Source: Pythium myriotylum (lineage: Eukaryota > Oomycota > Peronosporomycetes > Pythiales > Pythiaceae). Taken from it: DNA of 64,000 nucleotides. The stretch is from positions 2,046,001-2,110,000 of the forward strand of contig JALJCQ010000003.1 of NCBI GenBank assembly GCA_023091665.1. Direction: 5' to 3'. Both the position numbers and the translations under genes were made by a program. Positions within the stretch are counted from its first letter, which is position 1. The number at the start of each line of letters is the position of its first letter. Of the stretch, positions 1 to 10,537 are shown piece after piece. The notes below the pieces were generated by a model, which was not told the DNA's origin, made no database searches, and saw only the letters and a list, made by a program, of their open reading frames with translations.

Positions 1-138
1 AGCCTCATCCCTCTGGACACGACGCTCCCCGAGACCAAGCAGGCCGAGCCGGCGGCTGAGCCCAAGGCCGAGGCCGAGGCGGCGCCTGCCAAGGAGGAGG
101 AGCCCAAGGTCGAGACCAACGAGGCGGTCGTGCTGTAG
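1..138 (+). CDS. 3' end of an unrecognised gene (partial)
   Basis: Reading frame 1 is open from the window edge to a TAG at 136-138 and gives the last 45 residues of a protein. The tail is rich in Glu, Ala, Lys and Pro and ends in the hydrophobic residues AVVL, so it looks like a disordered acidic C-terminus. Codons are strongly GC-ending, as in the genes that follow. The body of the protein lies outside the window, so no family can be named. A spurious frame is possible but unlikely given the codon bias and amino-acid make-up. Confidence 0.6.
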   Translation, partial: SLIPLDTTLPETKQAEPAAEPKAEAEAAPAKEEEPKVETNEAVVL

Positions 139-2551
139 AGCACTCTCCTAGGCTTAGAGTTGATGTTGTCGCGTTCCTTTTCATGTAGCATATCGGTGTA
201 ACTTGAAGACTATTTACGAACCCATTTCCCTTTTCTTTCCACCCGATCGTTGACTTCTCCAAGCCTCTTCGTCCACACAATAATACCATCTTGCAACACA
301 TCCATCCTCCTACTCCTACTCCTACTACTCGTCGGCCTGCGAGATCGGGCTCCATGCTGCAGGAAGGATCGGCGAGAAGATGGCGAGGGCGCTCGCGAGC
401 GGAAACGTAATCGCGCCGCCGGTCGTCGCGTCGTCGCCTCGTCGGGTGCCTTGATGGTTTGTCCCGTGGCCGCCCCGCCGCTGGCGACCGTGGGATTTCT
501 GAAGCCAACCTGCAAGAATATTGGCTAGTCGGGTCAATCAGGTTCCGCATACAATTCGCGAGTGTCCTGTCGTCCGATCGCAGGCCGAGGAGACACGGCA
601 AGATGGCCCGTTCGTGCACAGGGTGGACAGTGGCGAATCAACCGCGGAAGCGTAACCATGTCAGCTTGCGCAAATGGCTCGCCGCGGCTCCCTGATCTGG
701 CCAGTCCAGCGGCACGACCGGCACGCAGCCATCACGCGCGTGGTGTGTGTGGATGTACTGGACGCGAGACCCGGAAAGGCTCTAGGAACTTCTGAGATCC
801 GAGTACCGGTATCGTGGATGAAGTAGTACTACTACTCGGATTCTACGAGCCTCCTCGCCGAAAACGCCTCGACTCAGCCCGCCATGTGGGTGACGACAAG
901 GAGCGCGAGTTGAGCTCCCTCATGCAGCTGGTTTCGACTGTCGACATGCTTTCTGTCGGTGGGCTTGCGGGGGTAACGACATGGCGTCGACAGTGGGGAC
1001 CCGCACAACGGCCGTGCGACTCGTCTGACGCCAGCGTGTCGTCGCGTCGTGAGAGAGATCAGACGCGGTGGATTCTTTCACTTCAACTTCCACGAGGCGC
1101 TTGCTTGATGAGCAGAGGACCCCGTATAAAAGGCGAATCCGGCAGATCTTTGCCCAGATCGAGCGGCCGCTTTCGGTTCCGCTGATCGCGCGGTGCCCAC
1201 ATCCAGTACGTGGGTACCGTACTCAGCTATTCTACAGTATTTACCTCGCTCCGGATCTACAGTACTGGCACCCACCGATTGATTGATCACCCACCGTCAA
1301 CTTGATGATTGATGACCACGCCAGCCGCTGTACACAAGCCGTCAACTCAACGAGGCCCGCTTCTTTCGCCAGATCATCAACCAGGAAACGATTTGCGCGT
1401 GGACATTAGGGTTGTGGATGAGTCCGGCCGCACGTTGAAGCGGGAACATCCGATCTGAGATGCCGTCCGTCGGCACGTCGTGGTGGCTCGTCCGCGGCGG
1501 TTGGCGCGTTTTGTTTTGTTTTCTTTTTGATTTCGCTCTCGCCCACGGACGTTTCAGTTTTCTTTCCAGTCCGTCCATTCGAATCGCTCTCAACGCCACG
1601 ACAGAGCAACCCACGGGCTGGTCATCCGGCCCGCCGACCCACCCACGGAGCAGGGTTCCGCTCGATCCTCTCCTGGCCATGGGAGGGCGCTTCAACATGG
1701 CGCGCTCGGTCTCTCGCCGGCGCCACGTTCCGAGACGTTTTCCCATCTGCTCCACGGCGAGGGCGACCGCCTCGCATGGACGCTTTGCAGGGCCGACAGC
1801 TGGACGCGAGCCCGTCAGTGGTGCCGCCAGATGGGATGGCCCACGTGTCGAGAGATCGTCACGAGGTCGGTCTTCTCTCGGTGCGCCGACTCGAGAATAA
1901 TCGCTTTTCAGAGGAGCGATGCTCCAAGGAGGAATGGCGCGTGCGTGGGATCGGTGCGAGCGGATGGCTTGTGGTCGAGTTTAGCTAGTGTGGAGGTGGC
2001 TCGGTTATGGGAAATGTGTGGACCAGTTCATTGCGATCCCAAGTGGACATGTTCGGTCATCTCAGTTGAAATGGGGGCGACTAGGTACACGTAGTGTGGG
2101 AGGTTTCGCTGCGTGATCGCATGATCACGAACGAAGGCGACGCCACGAGAGAGCGTCGTATAGTACTCGAATGGAGACCATCCGGACTGGAAACAATGCG
2201 GTCAATTCCGCCGTTGGACGCTCGCGGATTACGAAGTGGAGGAAAGGCGAAGAATCGACATGGATTCTCGAGAGCAAGGCGATGGAGGGCAACGAGACGA
2301 GACCACGCTATAATAGGATACCCGCTTCGGTAGGATCGCCATCGATCGATTTAGTGAGCGACAGGATAGTGCGACGTTCACGACGTCAGTGAGACCCTAC
2401 ATGAAGAACGTCAGTGGTTTGGCGACCAGAGTGCTCTGATCACCGTTATAGGTTGACAAGAATCAGTCTTCAAGAACGGCCTGCGTCGAGACTCGGCTCC
2501 CATTTCGATTGCCACGCACTTTCGACGTTCCGAAGATACCGAGGCCTTTGC

Positions 2552-2600
<49 letters not shown>

Positions 2601-2721
2601 AAGAGGACTCAGTTGCTTGCTCGGACGAACCGGCACCTCCACGCCCCCACTCGATGACAACGAAGACCACACTATACGTATTATTACCAATCATGGCAGC
2701 CTACAGAAGATCGGGTATGAA
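139..2721. other. intergenic region without a supportable gene
   Basis: Roughly 2.6 kb. Short frames exist on both strands (for example 1342-1755 on the minus strand), but they are Arg/Ser/Pro-rich, have no recognisable domain, and overlap equally good frames on the other strand. A short CTCCTA-type repeat lies at about 304-328. A TATAAAAG sequence at 1125-1132 is followed by no recognisable gene. The right end holds the (GT)n(GA)n tract beyond the UNG stop codon. Confidence 0.5.
2553..2600. repeat. compound microsatellite (GT)n(GA)n
   Basis: A run of alternating GT of about 24 bases passes directly into alternating GA of about 24 bases. It lies about 120 bp beyond the UNG stop codon, probably in or just past its 3' UTR. 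Confidence 0.9.
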
Positions 2722-3863
2722 TTACAACGCGTTCCAATCGATGGGGTCCTTGTTATGCTTCTTCAGGTACTCGTTGGTTTTCGAGAAGCACTTGGAGCCG
2801 ATGAAGGGCTCGTTGGTCTTGGTGGCGCCGAGAGGCGATGGGTGGGAGGACGTGAGCACGAGGTGCTTGGACTTGTTGATCAGCGCACCCTTGACTTGTG
2901 CCGGTCGCCCCCACAGGAGGAAGACGACGTTCGAGGCGTTCTTGTTGACGCGGTCAATGATCGCGTCCGTGAGCTTCTCCCATCCCTGGTTCTTGTGCGA
3001 GTTGGGCTCACCGCGGCGGACAGTAAGCACAGTGTTGAGCATGAGCACGCCCTGCTGGCTCCATCCAGACAGGCATCCGTGCGCTGGCTTCTGGATCTTG
3101 ACGTCGGTGACGGCTTCTTTGTAGATGTTCAGCAAGCTGGGCGGGATCTGAACTCCCGGCAGAACCGAAAACGAGAGACCGTGTGCCTGGCTGGGTCCGT
3201 GGTACGGATCCTGCCCGAGGATCACGACCTTGAGCGAGGAGAACGCGCAGTCTTGAAGAGCAGCGAACACGTGCTGCGGCGCGGGGTAGATCGTCTTCTT
3301 CCTACATGTTTCCAGCGAGCGCGTCAGAAAACCAACGGGTCACTGCTACAGTGTACTACTACTCCCAAAACTGACACTTACTTGGCTTCCTCGGCAGCCA
3401 GGAACGCGACCAGCGACTTGAAGTACGGCCGCGAGAACTCGGCTTCGAGCTGCTCGAACCACGACTCGTGCATCAGGAACCGCGCATTGTGCTGCAGGTT
3501 CTTGAGCTTGTGCTCGAGCGGGCGCTCCGCCACTGCTGGCTCTTCTTCCGCACGCTCCGCCTTCGCTTCGGTCTCTTTCGCCTCCGTTGTCTCGCTGGCG
3601 TCGCGCGGTTCCTCGGTCGCGTCGTTCTCCGTGTCCGCCGGGCGCGTGGCCTCGGGCTCGGCCTCGGTGCGGCGCTTCTTGGCCGCGGGGGCGCCAAAAA
3701 ACGAGCGGATGTCGCGCGAACCGGCCATCGCGCGTGCTGCAAAGCGCGCGGCGGTGGGTGCGCAAGTGGCGACGGCGACGCGTCGGCTTCCGCCAAGCTG
3801 GCGCCAAAGAGCTTGAGCTCGCATCCACCCACGGGTTTTTCGCGCCAAAAAAACTGGATCCAT
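2722..3863 (-). CDS. UNG: uracil-DNA glycosylase (family 1, UNG type), two exons
   Basis: Removes uracil from DNA in base-excision repair. Exon 1 is 3863-3382 and exon 2 is 3301-2722, with an 80-bp intron (3302-3381) that has a GTAAGT donor and TAG acceptor. The splice restores KKTIYPAPQHVF ahead of the catalytic core. Seen in exon 2 are the water-activating loop GQDPYHG, the LLWG strand and the HPSPLG loop, all family-1 signatures. Three in-frame ATGs exist. Those at 3863 and 3824 add a 45- or 32-residue Arg/Ala-rich leader without acidic residues beyond one Asp, typical of mitochondrial targeting. The ATG at 3728 starts MAGSRDIRSFF followed by KKRR, which resembles the N-terminal PCNA-binding motif and nuclear signal of human UNG2. 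Products would be 353, 340 or 308 aa. Residues about 20-75 of the short form are acidic and probably disordered. It is divergent from the BolA2-like gene. Confidence 0.93.
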
Positions 3864-4091
3864 CCACTAAGTTCGCATCGTAGCTCTTCCTACGTACTTA
3901 TCCGAATCTTCCATCGTTGATTTGCTGAAACGAAGCTGGAGAATTTCAGCGAATGATCTGCGCGTTCCGGCGATCTTGGAGCAGAATGGTGGTTGTTTTG
4001 GTTTTTGGGTGATTGCCTCCCCCGCACTTTTCTGACCACCGTGGGCACTGCCGTCGCCACTCGAAGAGCGCGCCACAATCCAACAAGCACC
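3864..4091. promoter_or_regulatory. divergent promoter region UNG / BolA2-like
   Basis: Only 228 bp separate the outermost UNG start codon from the BolA2-like start codon, so both promoters must share this stretch. On the minus strand at about 3939-3957 a TCATTC core followed by an AAATT stretch resembles the oomycete initiator plus flanking element. The match is imperfect. Confidence 0.4.
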
Positions 4092-4555
4092 ATGAGCGTC
4101 GTCACGCCTTCGCATCTCGAGGCCAAGCTGCGCGCCGTGCGTCGCCGTCGCCGTGTCCTCTAAAAAGCGCTTTTGCTGAGCTCTCGATCCGTGTGTCGCT
4201 TGCCTTCTAGGAACTCGGCGCGGCCTTCGTCGAGGCCTCGGATCTCTCGGACGGCTGCGGCCAAAAGTTCAGCCTCATCGTCGTCCACGACGGCTTTGAC
4301 GGTGCGTTGTGCGAGCACGAGCAGCAAGAGAAAAGAAGAAGAGAGACTGATGCTTGTGTGTGTGGGGTTGTGCTGCGCGCAGGCAAGTCGCTGCTCGAGC
4401 GCCAGCGCAGCGTGAACGACTGTCTCAAGGAAGAGATGACGCGCATCCACGCGCTGCAGATGAAAACCTGGACGCGCGCGCAGTACGAGCAGAAGATGCA
4501 GCAGCCCGTGCCGGCGTCGTCGAGCCCGAGCAGCCAGTCGGCCGGCGAGAACTGA
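4092..4555 (+). CDS. BolA2-like protein, three exons
   Basis: Exons 4092-4136, 4211-4301 and 4383-4555, with introns of 74 and 81 bp (GTGCGT donors; TAG and CAG acceptors), give 102 aa. The spliced product matches the BolA fold from its first helix (HLEAKL), through the core strand SLIVVHDGFDGKSLL and the helix RQRSVNDCLKEEM, to the conserved RIHALQMKTWT. The His of that last motif and the Cys near residue 30 are the positions used by BolA2 proteins for iron-sulfur binding. BolA2 partners with monothiol glutaredoxins in cytosolic Fe-S delivery. The last ~15 residues are a Ser/Pro/Gln tail. No single frame spans the gene; the assignment rests on the exon join, which keeps phase at both junctions. 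Confidence 0.88.
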
Positions 4556-4930
4556 GCGCGTGCTGTAGAGAGAAACAAACCCCAACACATTTGATGAACA
4601 CCATACATGCGATTTGCCCCCCCATTGGATCCATTTTGCGTGTTGTTGCACAGTCATGAAGTGGTCATGAAGTGCACTCAGGACCATATGCACCCACTGG
4701 ATATGAGTTGACGGTGAGACGGGACCGAACTTTTTTTGTATCGACAATCCCGCACCAAGCACCACGTCGATGCTACTGTCATCACCCACGAGACGCGCTC
4801 GCTTGAGCCAGGGGCTACGACTGATTACCAGCCGACAGATACACACACACACACACCAGAGAGTTTTTTTTTTCGTATAACTCGAGGATCCGAGAGAGCC
4901 CACGACGCCCGCCTGAAGCATCCTATTTGT
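4556..4930. other. convergent 3' flanks of the BolA2-like and ELMO genes
   Basis: No gene seen. It contains an (AC)n run at 4841-4856 and a run of ten T at 4864-4873. Both neighbouring genes end toward this stretch. Confidence 0.6.
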
Positions 4931-6460
4931 TTATATACATTTCTTCGACGGCTTGGGATTCCTCGACTTCTTCGCGTGTTTGTACTGCGCACTCCAGGCT
5001 GCGAGCTCGGCGAGGTCGACAGGCGAGTTGCGGCGAGAAAGGAACGCGAGCACTTTCTGGCAGGTCGCGTAGAGCGCCTCGCGGAAATGCATCAGCGTCA
5101 TGGTCGGGTCCTGCTGCAGCTGCTGCTTCCACACACCGTCGAGCACGACCATTGTGTGCATGAAGATCTGTCCGAACGCGATCTCGATGGGCCACTCGGA
5201 CGTGTAGCTCAGCTGGTTCGACCGGCTCGCGGACCACGAGCAGTCCGTGAGGATCGAGATGAACCCTTTGAGCTCGGGCCGGTCCCGACTCGGGTTGGAC
5301 GTCTCGCGTTCGGCGTTGTCCGTGCCGCAGCACGGACACACGAGCGGCAGCGGATCTTTGAGGTTGAGGTGGATCAGCAGCATCTCGATGACGTTCAACG
5401 CGCACAAACACACGGGGAATCGGTTCTCGCGCACGAGTCGCTGCCAGACGTCAGAGAAACCACGACCAACCGTGAGTGACGGGATCTCCACCAGTCCATT
5501 CAACCACAAACAGCGCACCTTGAATTCCTCGTTCATGTGGTCCGCAAAGTACAGCAGCATCTTGAGTCCGAACCGCCCCGACGATCGAAAGTCGGATGCT
5601 GGGTCGTCGTTCTACACATTTCACAGGCCATCAATGAGGCTGTGGTAGATCGTGGCCTTGTCGTTCGAACGCACCTGGAACCCGATGTCGCGCCACCGCG
5701 GATTGACTCGGCCGTCGTACGGAAGCATCGGGAAGAGCGCGTTCCACAAGTGGTGGACCATCTCCTCGTCCTCTGAAGAAAGACAGACACGCCGACACGT
5801 CAGTTGTCATACCCCCTCCGGCACAGCGCTTCTTTCGCTGAGCACCCACCGGCATTCGTCGCGTCGAAGAACTCGCGCGTCTTCTGTCTGATGAAGAAGA
5901 TCTCGCCCATCTACTCCACGGACCGAGTCCATCAGCTCCTCCAATCTACCATCCCCCATTCATCTCGTCCCACGCACTTCCTCCGACGATGCAAAGTCGT
6001 CATAGTCGTTCACGCGGTCCGGGAAGATCCATTTCCAGCAGGTCCAGTCCATGCACGACGACGCCGTCACTTGCTTCGCCTTGGCGCCGGCATGGAGCTG
6101 CTGATGGAAAAAGCCATTCCCGCCGTAGCTGCTGTTGTCCGTGCTGCTGGCCGTGCCGTTCGAGAGCAGACTCTCGCGGTTCGGCAGCTCCTTGTAGCCG
6201 GACGTGGGCGACGGCACGCGCGCGTAGCCCGCCGAGAGGCAGCAAATGGCCCGCGAGCAGCGCGCGCAGCAGCCGTCATCGCGCGCCGCCGCGTCGTCGA
6301 GCAGCAGCAGCGAGCCGCCGCGCCGCCGCGCGCCGAGCTCGTCGCCGTGGCCGTGGCCGTCACCGTGGCCGTTGGCGAGCGCCGTGTGCAGCTGGTAGTA
6401 GTAGGGCGTCGGGCGCGGCTCGTCGGCGTCGGCGCCCAGCAGCGGCCGCGTCGCCTCCAT
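4931..6460 (-). CDS. ELMO-domain protein, four exons
   Basis: Exons 6460-5978, 5910-5850, 5772-5675 and 5611-4931, with introns of 67, 77 and 63 bp, all GT-AG and phase-consistent, give 440 aa. ELMO-domain proteins act as GTPase-activating proteins for Arf-like GTPases or, in ELMO/CED-12, as partners of Dock-type exchange factors. Splicing joins RWRDIGFQ to NDDPASDFR, the ELMO signature (W..IGFQ..DP..DFR), with the key Arg present at about residue 223. LLYF follows at about residue 232. Residues 1-165 form an N-terminal extension with Gly/His and Arg/Gly stretches and a Cys cluster (CCARCSRAICC) that could be palmitoylated. A tail rich in Lys/Ser/Pro follows the domain. No PH domain or SH3-binding tail is seen, so it is closer to the ELMOD type. 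The ATG at 6460 is preferred because the upstream frame soon enters the (TC)n repeat. Confidence 0.88.
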
Positions 6461-6685
6461 GGTTCGCCCGGTGTCTCTTGGTGGCGACGACGAAGAGAGA
6501 GAGAGAAGAAAGAGGAGCCGCAGGAAGCAGGCGATGGATGCGATTGGAGGAAAAGAGAGAGTTATGGCCAATGGAGAGAGAGCAATGGGATTTGGGCACG
6601 GGAGCTCCTGGAAAAGCGACGGAGCGAAAAAGGCTTGGTGGGGTGATGGGGGTTGGCCGAGGTTGAAGTGCAAGCAGGAGAGGGA

Positions 6686-6791
<106 letters not shown>

Positions 6792-9540
6792 TATGCACAC
6801 AATCTCAGTCTCGGTAGTACGGAGACTAAGACGGAGGAGACATTTTCATCGCAGTCGTTAGAATGCGTATCTGACACTTGGAAGTCTTTTCGCGGGGATC
6901 TGCGGCCGCTATATCACAAAACTCGGCGATTGGCCGACCAGGTCGGTGCGCATGGCTGGCGCCTCCACGTACGAGTACCCAACTCCATGGCCTCAGTGCT
7001 GGCCACACACGCGACGGAGGCTCAAACCACAAGCCACGTCCGCTACCCCAGCTCGTCGCTTCTAATTTACACCCCTGGCTTGCTAGCCAGGTTGACGCAC
7101 GGCAACTTTGGAACGCATAGAGCTCCAGCTATTGGGATAGATACATTGCGCTCAATTGACTTCACCTTCTTCATCATCGTCGTCTTTTTGAAGTAAGATT
7201 CCTCTTCGCGAAGTTCTCGACGTAGGCAGAGGGTCGTGGGAAGCTTCGCTTCAGTCTTTGGGAACGAAGCGCTGAACGAGCCACTCGCAGTCGGGTCTGT
7301 CTACTTGCTGATGGTTATGGACGATGCGTGCAATGTAATGAGTCATGGAACTCTAACAAACTTGCAGGATTCCAACCATGTGAGTTTGGTGCTTTTTTCA
7401 TTTGGTTACGGCAGGAGCTGTGGCTTTTTTATGGCCAATTAGGCGTCATTTGGACATTCTATGCACACGATGCAACAAAACACTGTTTTTGCGAAGTTCA
7501 AGTCGAAGCGCGATCGAGAGTACATGTAGACGACAAGAGGGCAGTCAACGTAGCTTGAGGAGTCTTCAGGTGGAGAAACATTGGCGAAATGACTCCAATG
7601 TCGAACTAGATGGCTGGGTTCTGGATCTAGTCGACGGTGCGCGCGCTGAAGTGCGAGGATTACTTTGGCAACGCTGAGACGACTCGAACAGCCCGCCTCA
7701 CTTTGAGCCTTTCACCAAGCTCGACAAGAAAACGGAAGAGCACATGGAGTGACCATGAATAGTCGCCACGTGTGATCTCGGTGCTCGCAGCTGTGCTGCA
7801 TCTCTGCTCTTCACATCGTTTCTGATTGGAAGCAAAGCAAATCGTTTAGGCTTCAGCCTAGAGATAGTGAATGGGACCAGACACATCGAGACGATGTGAA
7901 GAAGAAGAGGATGATGATGGTGATGCAAGTGAGATCTATTGATGTGCCCTAACAGCCCGAACCTGCCACCCTATTCTTACGACGTGAACTCCAATGCGTG
8001 CCGGGACTGCTTGCTCCTTCAGGCGGGCGAATGCTTGGTTGGCTACATGAAGCGTTGAAAGACACGGCGACTGGAGCTCGAAACTCGCACCTCGGAACGT
8101 CGTCAAGACGACAGGAAGGCAGACGTTACAACATCTTCAAGAACCTATAGCCATGGAGATCAAAAGCAACACTTCGCAGTTGGAGCAGGAGTTTCCAGAT
8201 ACCTACGGCGCTGACGGCGACGAGAAAAAGATGCACGGAGTCGACGGCGGCGTCATAACCAGTAACCATGCTCCGTATCATGTATGTTGAGTATTTGAGA
8301 GCCTCAACATATTGTCGGCGGTAGACACTGCTGGCCCAAACGCTGTCGATTCGTCAAGTGAAGTACGACTAATCAGTGAGCGACGTACTTGGAGCCATGG
8401 CATTCGAGCTTAACTAGTACAAGAGTTTGTGTTATTGTAAGGATGGGATGGGATGGGAAGAAGAACATCCCAGGCCCTAGTCCTGAGAAGGGCCATAGGC
8501 ATTCTTGCGCGAGGATACTATCGCCCGACTATTCTCCCAAACAACAGAATCATCAGGTTGATTGAATCGCACTGCATCACCTCCTTCTACCACAAGTCTT
8601 ACGACGTCGCGACCAGAACGCGCGGCGAATCGTTTGTCCGGTATGAAGAAGGATGAGATAGGGAATGGAAATACGTCGCGTCTTTCAATACACGAACGCG
8701 CAGAACTTGTCGTTGGAGATTTTGTCAATCGTATCGGCAAGTCGACGAAGGAAAGATGCTTCAGATCCAGAATCAATAAAGTCAGTGACATCCTCCTCTA
8801 CGCCTCGTTGATCGCGCCGCCAGCGGTGGAGCTGACTGCATTGCTCACCGACGACACATCAGATGGTTCTATCGGTTGCAGTTCTGTAGCTGCCGTTCTT
8901 CCGGGGCATTGAAGCTCACCAGCAACTGTCCAGGGCGCATGTGCACACGCGGATCCGTGGGGCTCGAATAGTTCGCTGTGTTTCGACACCGATGATTTTG
9001 CCAGTGCTTGCATCAAGACGGAAAACTGTAGGGCTCCCAGCGTTCGCACTTGCTCTTGGCCTTTGAGAGATTTGGGGCTCGTGCAACTGATCCTGAACAC
9101 CGCACATCTGTGCGAGAAATGGTTAATCGCTCCTTTTGGTCATGCCACATCCACCGCTCAAGGCGATCTGGTGTCGTTCTAGCTCGAACTTCTTGCGGCA
9201 CCTACGATCAATTTGCACAAGCGCACGTGTAGATGCAAACGCGAAGGCGGTCAGGGGATATACAATGTTGACACGTCTGTCTCGGCTTCAAAGGGCCGTG
9301 ATGGATTCCAACGGATTTCTTCGTTGCAGTTGGTCATGGGATATGTCGTTGAGAACATGCTGTACGTAGTCGAACCGGAGTGTCCCAGAGGTGTCAAGGA
9401 GAACTCTTCCGCAAATTTGAAACGATACGTACAGAAGTAAGCCGACAAGAGCACCGGACTGCAATGACTCCAATGCCTCAACATTCGCAGGGCCACCGCT
9501 GTGGTTGGTGATCACCTAGGAGAACTTCGGCGCAGTCCGC

Positions 9541-9642
9541 GATCACCCTGTTGACTTTCTCGATCATCCAGCGGCCGGCCGACTAAGCAGCATGGCGAGT
9601 ACACAACGTGGTCGTGGTCGCTTCCGATCTCTATTTCAGGTG
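9541..9642. repeat. 102-bp direct repeat, copy A
   Basis: It begins GATCACCCTGTTGACTTTCT and ends TTTCAGGTG. Copy B begins 134 bp downstream and differs at only a handful of bases. A GTTGGTGATC stretch precedes both copies, so the repeated unit may be longer. Confidence 0.85.
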
Positions 9643-9674
9643 ACGTTGGGCCACCGACGTCGTTGGTGATCTCC

Positions 9675-9776
9675 GATCACCCTGTTGACTTTCTCGATCG
9701 CCCAGAAGCCGAGCGACTAAACAGCATGGCGAGTACACAACGTGGTCGTGGACGCTTCCGGCCTCCATTTCAGGTG
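9675..9776. repeat. 102-bp direct repeat, copy B
   Basis: Second copy of the repeat at 9541-9642. In this copy one plus frame reads without a stop through the unit and includes MASTQRGRGRF; in copy A the same frame hits a stop soon after the repeat. It may be a fragment of a decayed gene or element. Confidence 0.85.
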
Positions 9777-10537
9777 GCGTTCGAGGGACGAACAGCCTCA
9801 TCCACTTCGTCCTGACGTGAGAACGCCGCCATGAGCCATGGCGACATCGCGACACGTTTCTGGAGCTCCATCGCGGATCTAGTTGCGGCTACCGCTGCCC
9901 ATGGGAGAGCTCGGCGCCATCCAACCCGCCGGGCACGTGCAGCGAGTCTGCCGCCTCCATGCAACTCGAGCCAGAGTCACACGGTGATCGAGAGGAGCCT
10001 CCAAAGTTGAAGGCGCCGGCAGCTGCGCTCGGATGACGCAGTTCAGCTGTCGCGTCCCAAACGAAAAGTGCCCCTCCCAGCGTGGCACGTGCGGGTACTC
10101 CGCGTGAGTCACTCGTCGCGCATTGTGGGTATACCTGCGACAAGTGAGCTGCTCAGCCATCCCCCAAGTGAGGCAACGCTGCGGAATGATGGTCGATGAG
10201 TACAAAAGGCAGCCAACGAGTCAGAGACAGTCACACGCGTGACCCTCCCATCAAGTAGCCAGTCCACTCTTATCCGGCAGCCTGTATACACCTTCCTACC
10301 CATTCCCGTGCATCCCATCTCCGATCCTGAAAATGGTATCCGGAAACTCGTATAGTGACGCCCGACTGGACACGATGAAGACAGCCGACGTCACAGGCGT
10401 GACCCCCATTAGTCCTCGTGGCTAGACCAGACGCGGCTGAAAATTTCACGCGCTGCTCTTTCCCTCAATCCCCCTCTGCGCGTCGTGGACGCACTCGCCA
10501 ATATTTGCCATCGGCGCTTTTGTCACCAGGAATCGCC

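Noticed and set aside
1125..1132. TATA box
   Set aside because: TATAAAAG is present but no gene follows, and oomycete promoters rarely use TATA boxes.
1342..1755. 137-codon minus-strand frame
   Set aside because: Arg-rich, overlaps equal frames on the other strand, no signal or domain.
2509..3816. 435-codon plus-strand frame
   Set aside because: Lies wholly antisense to the UNG gene, begins across the (GT)n(GA)n tract and has no domain. It is a GC-codon shadow.
5597..5611. A 13-nt intron in the ELMO gene
   Set aside because: First impression from a GTGAAATGTGTAG stretch; too short to splice. Using the donor at 5674 gives a 63-bp intron and restores the ELMO signature exactly.
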